The notes beneath the pieces were generated by a model, which worked only from the letters and a program-made list of their open reading frames with translations, was not told where the DNA came from and did no database searches. Positions 56,132-64,000 of a DNA stretch of 64,000 nucleotides are shown here, in pieces. Location: NCBI GenBank assembly GCA_022496805.1, contig CM040107.1:11366501-11430500 (forward strand), read 5' to 3'. Within the stretch, counting starts at the first letter, position 1, and each line of letters begins with the position of its first letter. A program made the position numbers and the translations under genes. The stretch comes from Pohlia nutans (Eukaryota > Streptophyta > Bryopsida > Bryales > Mniaceae).

Positions 56132-56435
56132 ATGTGGTGAGACTAAAAGAGCCACTACCTACATATTAGCTATTGCAAATTGATGAATTTTTCAAATGCT
56201 TTGAATGTTTTCATTGTTTTGAGGCTTTTGAATGTTTTTACTACGCGGGAACAGTTCCTTCAAGGCACGGCAATAAGTCCTTTTATTACATGCATTAACT
56301 TAAAATTTTCTTTTATTACACTCTAAAACCACGGTAAAAGGAGGTGCTTCATAAAAAAAATTGCAGAATTTTTTTCCAAAATCTCCGCTCACTGCTCACC
56401 GCTCACCGCTCACTGCTCACATAATAGCATTTCCC
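56132..56435. repeat. Right sub-terminal and terminal repeat of the MULE
   Basis: Contains GTGAGACTAAAAGAGCCACTAC, CCACGGTAAAAGG and the tandem CTCACTGCTCACCGCTCACC terminus, inverse of the left end. Confidence 0.75.
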
Positions 56436-56445
56436 ATCCTCTGTA
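56436..56445. repeat. Target-site duplication ATCCTCTGTA, right copy
   Basis: See the left copy at 40553-40562. Confidence 0.85.
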
Positions 56446-59392
56446 TGGAGACAAATTCCTGCACGAGGTATTTACTTTTCATTTCTTTCATTGTTGCATT
56501 TACTTGATCAATGTTCAATCCTAATAATTGCGAATTCTGAAGATCGAAAGACACTACGCTCGGAATTCCCTCGAACCTGATATGCAACTTGACAAGCTGC
56601 AAGCCATTGCGACTTCTAACGCAAACCCGGATAGCAAGGTTCAGTGGTTGATGTGGTGGAACATTTTAGAACAAACCTAGGTTGCGAGAAAGTTCCCCAC
56701 TAAAATCACCAAGGAGATATTGAGTAATTAGCTAGACAAGGCTTGCTGGTATGTAGGGGTGAGTCGATATCCTCTTCCTCTACCTGTTGATTTTGGAGAT
56801 TCAATATTTTTACTGCTAGCTCTTTTCACATTGATCACCGCAGTTCATGGAAGCGGCGATCAACACCTTCAGGACCATCGCAGAGAAAGATGGGCTTGTA
56901 ATTGATCACGAGGTAGCAGATAAAATTGATTTGTACCTTGAGAATTGGAGAATGAAGCTCTGGAACATTGGCTTCCGAGATGTCTTCAAGAGACACGGCT
57001 TCAAAAAGGACGACGACTTCACCAAACACGCGGATTCAACTTCCTTAGTCAATCGTGTCATATACCGGTTCGTTACTAAATCTCCCTCAATTTCAACACT
57101 TTGATTCATTGTGCATTACTTCATTGATTTCATGTATTTGATTACCTCTTTCTATGCAGGTACTTCGTGTTTGAGCTGTTACCAAAGAAAGCTATCACCA
57201 AGGATGTTGTACCCCCTTTCTTGGCGACATGGAGTGATCTATTTAGAAACACCTGTATGTTCAGCCCCCATCAGATGAAGATGTGGACATCGTCTTATCT
57301 CCGAGGCGCTGGGTGGTATTTGGAGTGTGGTCTCAACGCCGTACCGGACGTGGAACGGGCACTTTTTGACTACGCGGAGACTGCAAAGGAAATCATCCTC
57401 CTTAACACTGTCGACGGCTCCATGGACGAGGCTGCGAAAGCGAAAGCAATTGCGAAGATATAGGCTCAAGATCTCAAGAAGAAGGAGCAGATGGCGGCCA
57501 CTGCTAAGAAACGACTTGCTAAAGAAGAAGCAAAACGGATTAAAGAGGCTGAGAAGAAACAAGCAAAGAATGAGAAGACAAGATTGAAACGAGCGGAGAA
57601 GAACAAGGTTGGCATCACGAACGACTCAATGGGGGTGGATGACGCTCAAAGCAATCGGGCACCAAAGGATGCTGGCAAGACTTCGAAAGTACCTGTGATC
57701 TCTTCTACACAGGAATGACTCACGCAAGGACCCGTTGTTGATGAGGTTGCATCAGCCTCTCACGCTACAAACAATGAATTTTTTCTAAATTTGTCCTTCT
57801 CATCTCTCTTGCCAGAGGACAAACCGCCGCTTCGTGCCTTCAAAGACATCGTGGCATTTTTGAAGAAGGTACTGCTAGTCCTTCAACATTGCTTTCTTGT
57901 CTTCTCAACCTTAATTTCGTTGCATAAATCATCCCCGTGTCCTCTAACGCAACTACCTCTATATCTTAAATTCTGTTGCAGCATCGTGGAGATCGGGATC
58001 GAGTGTTTAAGAGTTGCGGTAATGCGAAAGCCACCGTTGACCTCATGTTGGTGGACTACCCGAAGAATCTGTGTGTCCCGAGTGTATCGGACCCCTCCAA
58101 CGACATACCACGTTGGTACAAATTGGATCCTGCTACTTTGGCTGCCATATTTGACTTCGCAGACCATCACATTCATGACGGTGGGGCCATGGTCGTCATC
58201 TACCCTTATGACATGGTGGTGAAGTCTTTTGTACTCGGGTATGCAAAGAGATACGGGTTCATGGAGAGGAAAAACTGGGTTTGCATGAATTGCTTGCACT
58301 TGTGTCATCCGAGTAAGCAGGAGTTCACGGTACGTTTTGCTAAGACCTTTATCTCAACTTGTCCATGCGATATAACTCTATATATAATTTCCTTTTCTTT
58401 TGTTTTTATTCTTTTGATTGTCTTCTGATGTCACAGACGCAAAGATTCGGTGCCTACCTTGTGGTGAGATCGGAGGGTTCTTCCTTCTAGTTCAATCCAG
58501 TGTCATCCATGAATGAGTTCGGAGTGGACTTTGGTTCGGACGAGTGGCTGCAAAACTACACCACCAGAATTGACCAAGCTATGAACAGCTCCAAGCCCTG
58601 GCGTGGACCAAGAGAGAAGAGCGAAGGCTTTTGGCAAGTTTTAATTGAGGCTTGTTCCAATTCTAGAGACATTGTTCTAGACTGCCATGCCATGACTGGT
58701 GAATCCCTAAACCCTTACTAGCTTTGAAGTTTTTACATTTAATCGACGAAGTTCTATCTATCTATTCATAGTACATTTTTTCATAGACATTGTATGTATA
58801 TTCCAAGCGCTTCCATTCATGCTTGCAGGAATGACAATCGCCACAATGTGGCTTTAGAGGAAGACAAGGCCATCTTTGATGTTCTCATCGCTCCTTTGGC
58901 GCGTGCGAAGGCTACCCTACCATGGCCATAGCCTTCCGGATCGAAGCGTTCTCAGGACCTAGACAATATGGAGGTCGTACCATCGCAGGTCAAGAAAAAA
59001 CGCATGAGTAAGTAAGTTTGTTTTAATTCAAATTCCCTAGCTCTTTGATTATGAAATCATTTCATACAGCTGAATGTACTAATGTTATCCATATGTGTTA
59101 TAGCTTCTCAATTGGAATGAGCCCTCCTCGACACAAGCCTTTTTTTGCTGCCGGGATGTTCTTTCCAAGTCCCCCGAAACCGTTTGAGCTCCCGGTGTAC
59201 GTGGAGCCACTAGCTAGGGCATTTGCTGAGAATAGCCTGAATGACGTGGACATGACTGAGGGAGTAGCTCATACCGGCGTTTCACAGTACTTGGACTTAG
59301 AGGATGCAGAGTCATCTCGCACCCATAGTTCTAGCTCTTTTTCTAGAACATCATCTTCTACACATGAGGACTCCTCTGATGACTCTTTGTAG
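56446..59392 (+). pseudogene. ParB/MTase-like gene copy 2, 3' half
   Basis: Continues exon 3 (to 56467), then 56543-56758 (216 bp, same length as in copy A), 56844-57067, 57160-57868, 57982-58329, 58437-58698, about 58829 onward, and a last exon to 59392. The DPPY position reads VDYPKNL (D at 58054), followed by NIHDGGAMVVIYPYD-like sequence. The AdoMet loop LDCHAMTG is followed by a small deletion and frameshift before LEEDKAIFDVL. Stops: TAG 56678 and 56729, 57462, TGA 57717, TAG near 58490. The tail (PFFAAGMFFPSPP...VEPLA) matches copy A's tail. More decayed than copy A. Confidence 0.75.
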
Positions 59393-59689
59393 TGTAATGT
59401 ACTTTGTATTCCTATGTTATTTTATGATTGGTAGTGAGACTAAAAGGGTTACTACGCTTTGGTTCTCATACTAGCACCATTCTATTTTCATATCACTATC
59501 TTTTGTGGTCCTTGATGCATTCACAAATTGACATACCCTTTCTACAACGTTCACCTACATCTTGATTGAGCTGACCCTCGAACCCTAAACACTGATCTAA
59601 AATTCCACCTAAGTTTGCATGGATACAACATTTATAAATCTAAATCACTAAATCCCTATTCCTGATGGTCCCACGGTCATACACCCTCT

Positions 59690-59789
59690 TCCCACGGTCA
59701 TAGGTACTTTTCTTAACTGCCAGAAAATAATCTCAAAAAATCCTAAGCTCTCCGTTCTCCGCTCTTGGGCTCACATACTAGCACCTTCG
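59690..59789. repeat. Right terminal repeat of the outer MULE-family element
   Basis: Read inward: CGAAGGTGCTAGTATGTGAG, GAGCGGAGAACGGAGAGC, later CCTATGACCGTGG. These match the left end of the inner element (GGACGAGGATAGTATG, AGCGGGGAGCGG, CCTATGACCGTGG). The matching left end of the outer element was not found. Confidence 0.65.
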
Positions 59790-60625
59790 GTCGTTATGCT
59801 GCCTCATTGAACAATTTGTTTTCGTAATCGCGGTTTTCTCTTCTCCAAGTGCGGTGACTTGTGATCGTGGTCCTACGCTTTTTTTTGCGCTATAGATGTT
59901 GTGAATACTCGTGTTTACGGCGATGATTTTGAGGAACCTGCGCGCTCTCTGGCGTCTTGCTGTCTTCGTTGTTGTTGTGCGCGTGCTGCTGCGCGTTGGA
60001 GGAGCTCAATCAAGTACAGGCTGCAACCGTGGTCTCGGTGCTGGTGCTGCGCGATTTCTGCTTCCTGTATTACGGTGCTGGAGCTCTGCCATCTCGCACG
60101 ACCTTGCAGGTAAGTACAGTGGTTGAAGTGAATCCTTGTGCTTTGAGTTGATGATAATTAAATTTGGAATGGCATGGACAATTGCTGCTTGCAGTTGATG
60201 ACATTGTTAGGACATTGACGTTGAGAATGGTGCTGTTTTAAAACTCCATTCTAGTCCAGTGCCGCAGTGTCTGAAGTTTGTGTTGGCAGTGTATGAACGT
60301 TTTATGCACAATGAAGTAATGACAATTACAGTACGCTAGCATTTCTAAGATTATTTTAGTTTATTTATGCTAAGGTCTTTTGCTTTTTATCCGCTGCCAT
60401 GTTTGAACTTCTGTTGTCTGCAACTGAGTGATGCCGGACTCCTAGATCGTGTGCAACTTCTTCTTTTTCGTTCGTTTAGTGCAAGTTCTTCTTCGTCCTT
60501 TGTTTAGTGCAACCTCTTCTTAGTCGATTTTTTAGTGCATTTGAACCACAGTCTACTTTGCGTGACGCTAGAATTTTGCGAAATCTATACTTATTGTAGA
60601 TGTGAGGCATGGCAATATGCGTATA
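59790..60625. other. Intergenic DNA right of the outer element
   Basis: A short frame near 59911-60126 with a hydrophobic, Arg/Val-rich start is seen, but with no homologue I recognise. Otherwise no feature. Confidence 0.3.
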
Positions 60626-60751
60626 GTGGGGAGTAGTGCACCATTGGGATACTTTTGAATCTACCACTACCATAGACCCAGTGGGCAAGTGATCACTGGA
60701 TCTATGACAGTGGTAGATTTACAAGGGTCACTGTGGTGCACTACTCCCCAC
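60626..60751. mobile_element. 126-bp MITE flanked by TA
   Basis: Inverted ends GTGGGGAGTAGTGCACCA and TGGTGCACTACTCCCCAC with TA on both sides (60624-60625, 60752-60753), as in Tc1/mariner-type MITEs. The centre contains AGTGGGCAAGTGATCACTGG, a variant of the local palindrome. Confidence 0.75.
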
Positions 60752-60753
60752 TA

Positions 60754-61984
60754 AGTGATGAATATTATGTCTTATATCTATGACAGGCGTAGATATTGTA
60801 GTGTTAGCAGTATCTATACCTGTCGTAGATTTCCGATCGAGTATGTCGTAGACATGTCCTTTCATACCATGAGCAAGTGTATTTGTTTTTATACCTTTCT
60901 ACAGCGGGTATTTCTGTTGCAGTTAGCGGATGTCATATGGAATTTCTTTTTCCATCTACGATCGGAAATACTTTTTGAAATGGCTCATAATGCGATCGAA
61001 AATATAAATTTCTGAACTAAACTGGGGGCAGCCAGTGGCCAATTGCCCACAAGGATGGCCACGAGCAAGACTCAACATCAAAAATGTAGGCTATGCCTGA
61101 CACTGCCCGCTAGATGCCGGCCACTCAACCAGTGGCCACTCACATACAGGTATTGTGAATGTTGTAGTCTTGTAGGACTGTCTAGAACGCAGGGCGCGTT
61201 TGCCCACTAGGTTACCAAGTGCACTGTGATTCATGTAGTACCCAATGGGCATATACGCAGAGGATGTTAAATGCTGTAGAGGTAGTGCAAGGTTGTGTAG
61301 AACCTAGTGGGCAAATGTCTACTGGATTAAAATGACGTTGTAGGCTGCTATTCATGGCATAGCGTAGTGTGGTAGTAACTCCCATGTATCGTGTAGCGAA
61401 TTCATGTGTGGCAGTTCCCAAGCATGCAGCAACGGCCCATACCACTCCGCCATTGAGCAAAGGCAGTGGCTTAGCAAGCAGCCAGTGTAGTTCATTTTCT
61501 CAATTGCCCACTGGCATTGGCAACACAACAAGGCACGGACTAATCTAGTGGGCAATTGACCACTAGCCAAGCAAGATGCGTTGCGAGAATTCCACAGTAT
61601 TGTCTAACAACGATGTAGTTGTGCTGCACGTGATATACAATGGGGAAAGAAAAACCCCAAAAAATTCCATACTCAGGAGGTCTGAAGAAGTTTTTCCAGC
61701 AAGAGCTGAATACGAATATACATGGAGAGTTCTGCGTTGGAAAGAAGTACAAGCTGAAGGAGTCTTGTCCAGCACCAAGGCAATGGTCTGACTCGACATG
61801 GGGGATTAGACCATGGACAAATCTAGTTGTCCCCCTGAGCACCAACTCCAAACCGTCCACCTTCAATTCGCTTGTGGTCAGAGAAGTGTCATTCTACAAG
61901 CCACATGTTATAGTCTGGGTCCCAAAACGGATCTGGCAGTGTAGCTAACTTCGTATTTAATGACTTAGACGTGCAATTCGCACA
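60754..61984. other. Noncoding DNA with AGTGGGCAATTGCCCACT palindromes
   Basis: Variants of the 18-bp palindrome near 61032, 61198, 61300, 61500 and 61547. A frame at 61640-61948 (GKKYKLKESCPAPRQWSDSTW) could be an exon of the following gene but is unproven. Confidence 0.45.
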
Positions 61985-63720
61985 TGTTGGGCCTCTCTGC
62001 AGATCTGATCATCGAGGACTTGCACAAAGGTTCTGAGTCACTGAGCAGAGTGCTGAAGAAAGTTCTCGAGAACATTTGAAAAGTAAACAACGCCGTGGCT
62101 CCTGAAACCATGCTCTGGCGGCAAGCCGGAAGAGAGCTGCCCCATTGACTCCGGTTCCACCTGCGCCCAGCGGGGACAGTCGCAGCCGCAGGAAGGAGAA
62201 AATGCCTGCGATAGTGGAGATGACCCTTGTACTAGAAGAGGAAACGCCAGTGGCAAAAGGGACGGCCCCTTCAAAAGTCTCAAGCCCGCCTAAGCGCCTG
62301 GGCCGCGTAGCCAAGGACAAGGCTAAAATAGGTCCTAGTGAGCAATTGACCACTGGCACAAGCGATGACATTATTGAAGAGGTAACTCTTGCGGCCCAAC
62401 CCGCGAAGCGTAGGAAGAAGATGACGCCTACAAACGGAAGAGAGAAGGACTAGGCTGAGGTCACTGTACAAGCATCACCAAGGACCATGGCAGGGCTTGA
62501 GGAGGCATTCTGTGAAGACTGTGAGGCTGCGGCCGTCCCTACGACGAGGACACCAAAGCGTGCTTCCAAGAAGAAGGAGCAACTTTATCCCATTAGAGTT
62601 AAAGACGGCAGGGACAAATTATCACAAAATGCCAGGATGAACTGTATGAGTTCAAGCCGCGCACCGCCCGCATTTATCCATTTGGAGAGGACTTCACGAA
62701 GGCTATCCATGTGGACGATATGGTGCCTGCTCCCTAGAAATACAAGTACATGCTACTTCAAGAGACCCTAGTGGACACGTTGCTGCCGGTGCTGGTAACA
62801 CAGCTCGACTTTAACAAGTGGATGTTGATCCGTGATGCCTAAGACTGACGTTTTACCCAGGTCCTGGGAGCAGCTTAAGGATGGGAAGTTTTACATCATC
62901 AACGGGCAGCACAGGTGGGCGGTTGTGAAACGCATGCTTGAGAGTCCGGACACCACCAAGGAACTCAAGGACGACCACATGGAATGGGAGTGCAACTTTG
63001 TCTAGACGCAGGAAAAACTAGCGCTCTCGGAATAGGCATGGCGCATCAACAACACGAACTAGTTCAAGTGGGATTTGCGCACATTCAATAAGCTCGGGAT
63101 TTGTGCGAGCTATACGGGATGCCGACGCCAGCCGAAAAGGATACATTCAAGGTAATTCCTCAGTTATACATGCTCTCCTTGGATTTTCCTAGATCACGAG
63201 GTGTTGCTGTCGTCCCAGTGGGCAATTGCCCACTAGAAATTGAATATGTAATGTTGCGTGTCCAAATGCAAGTGAGCAGTCTTCACGCTGCGGGCAATCG
63301 AGTGGGCAATTGCCCACTGGTAGGTGCGGCAAGCCTTGAAACTCATCCTCGTTACGATGTGTTGTCACAGGAATTCTCCTTGTAGACGGTTGAGACGCTG
63401 AATGCCATGGCGTGGAAGAATATGAACAAGAAATTCATGCACTACCTAGGCAAGTTTCGTGTGATCACCGTTGGGGCTGAGATATCTTAGGCAATCATGC
63501 AATGCTTCTAATAGTACGAGAGTGGCGATTTGATCAACCTTGACTCAGGGACCAAGTACAACGAGGAAGATGGCCCTAATAAAATGTGGGAGAGGAAATA
63601 CACTGTGGCCTATGCTTTCAAGTGCCTGCGAGGCTTGAGGAAAACAAGCATGACATGGCTCGTTGACAAGATAACGGCCGATTTGAATCATCGTGGCGGG
63701 CATAGGCGTGATAGCTAAAC
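61985..63720 (+). pseudogene. Decayed ParB-like gene related to gene 1
   Basis: Pieces in changing frames read as one gene. There is a Lys/Arg-rich nuclear-type N-terminus (about 62145-62600, TAG 62451-62453). Then FKPRTARIYPFGEDFTKAIH leads into the ParB-like core SWEQLKDGKFYIINGQHRWA (about 62850-62920). The downstream region (FRVITVGAEIS..., LINLDSGTKYNEEDGPNKMW, to 63718) has the spacing of gene 1 after its ParB part. The core aligns with SWDAIKDGKFWLINGQHS of gene 1. Many stops (near 63003, 63034, 63060, 63488) show it is dead. The methyltransferase part would lie beyond 63720 and is not visible before the window ends. Confidence 0.55.
63214..63318. repeat. Two perfect 18-bp palindromes in an intron
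   Basis: AGTGGGCAATTGCCCACT occurs exactly at 63217-63234 and 63301-63318, in the part of the ParB-like pseudogene where an intron is expected (after a GTAATT donor near 63151). Confidence 0.85.
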
Positions 63721-64000
63721 GGCAAGTCTTCCAAAGGTGTATTTAGGACTGCCGAAGCCGAAGAGCAAGTTCACATATAGCCACTAGAAGAGACCTGTGT
63801 TTTTGGTCATGTCTTAAAAACAACGTGCAGACATGGTGTACCATGCGGTTTAGTAAGGCAAATATCAAAAAAATCCTATCATGTCTTCAAGACATGGGCA
63901 ACAACGCGTAGACATTGTTGGATGTCTACCGAATTTCGGAGGCTGAAAGGTGTGACACGCCGGCGCCACGTCAACGCCACATCAGCGGCAAAAAGACGGG
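63721..64000. other. Noncoding end of the window
   Basis: Repeated GACATG/CATGTC words (TGTCTTCAAGACA near 63882). No gene. Confidence 0.35.

Larger units (their letters stand above)
40563..56435. mobile_element. 15.9-kb MULE carrying a transposase and a ParB/MTase-like gene
   Basis: Bounded by a perfect 10-bp duplication and by related terminal inverted repeats of about 60 bp. The left end reads GGACGAGGATAGTATG then GAGCGGTGAGCAGTGAGC; the right end read inward is GGGAAATGCTATTATG then GTGAGCAGTGAGCGGTGAGC. Both sub-terminal regions contain ACCGTGG repeats and an inverted TTTTAGTCTCACTAC word (about 41013 and 56132). Inside are a MULE transposase gene on the minus strand (41093-45070) and a ParB/MTase-like gene on the plus strand (51428-56045), both reading outward. 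Later insertions (hAT-like MITE, foldback, CACTA elements) have enlarged it. It lies in exon 3 of a paralogue of its own second gene. Confidence 0.8.

Noticed and set aside
51428..59392. Bacterial contamination, because of ParB and methyltransferase-like domains
   Set aside because: The genes have many GT..AG introns with conserved exon lengths between copies and sit among plant-type transposons.

Overview
The window looks like repeat-rich nuclear DNA of a streptophyte plant, possibly a bryophyte. The grounds are spliced GT..AG introns, a Ty1/copia element primed by the anticodon half of initiator tRNA-Met, short TTTAGGG-type telomere-like tracts, and plant-style MULE, CACTA and copia elements. 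The species cannot be read from the sequence. I see no ordinary housekeeping gene; almost every coding tract looks mobile, domesticated or decaying, and many carry single in-frame stops.

Layout. 1-3255: a ParB-like plus amino-methyltransferase-like gene (5' end outside the window), followed by an FCP1/HAD-like gene and Ser/Arg/Pro-rich exons (3485-5862). 5.9-10 kb: AT-rich DNA with two long foldback repeats. 10.08-13.25 kb: a charged, gag-like pseudogene carrying a 163-bp CACTA-type MITE. 13778-19178: a complete, recent copia element with CACTA target duplication. 19.2-26 kb: a DDE-transposase-like pseudogene (+) and acidic/basic exons (-), embedded in GTAC-rich noncoding DNA. 26.1-39.5 kb: a block saturated with CCGTCC/GGACGG half-palindromes, holding a RING/coiled-coil gene, an unknown gene and a protein-kinase-like gene. 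34.7-36.6 kb is an AT-rich simple-repeat tract.

39.5-59.8 kb is the most informative part. A ParB/methyltransferase-like gene is cut at 40562/56446 by a 15.9-kb element with related terminal inverted repeats and a perfect 10-bp target duplication. That element carries its own MULE transposase gene (-, SWIM finger) and a second, paralogous ParB/methyltransferase-like gene (+). The interrupted gene is followed by a related terminal repeat near 59.75-59.79 kb, so one copy of a transposon family has jumped into another. The family therefore appears to consist of MULEs with two outward-reading genes, a transposase and a ParB-methyltransferase-like protein. I suggest this second protein is an epigenetic or anti-silencing partner, by analogy with VANC of Arabidopsis VANDAL elements. 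61.9-64 kb holds a decayed relative of the first gene of the window.

A recurring theme is that each element's noncoding DNA is filled with its own short palindromic motif: TCGACC around gene 1, GTAC in the DDE element, GGACGG at 26-39 kb, ACCGTGG near the MULE ends and AGTGGGCAATTGCCCACT at 60.6-63.3 kb. Smaller insertions with readable target duplications (CACTA at 49832-50928, a hAT-like MITE at 43183-43522, a TA-flanked MITE at 60626-60751) complete the picture.
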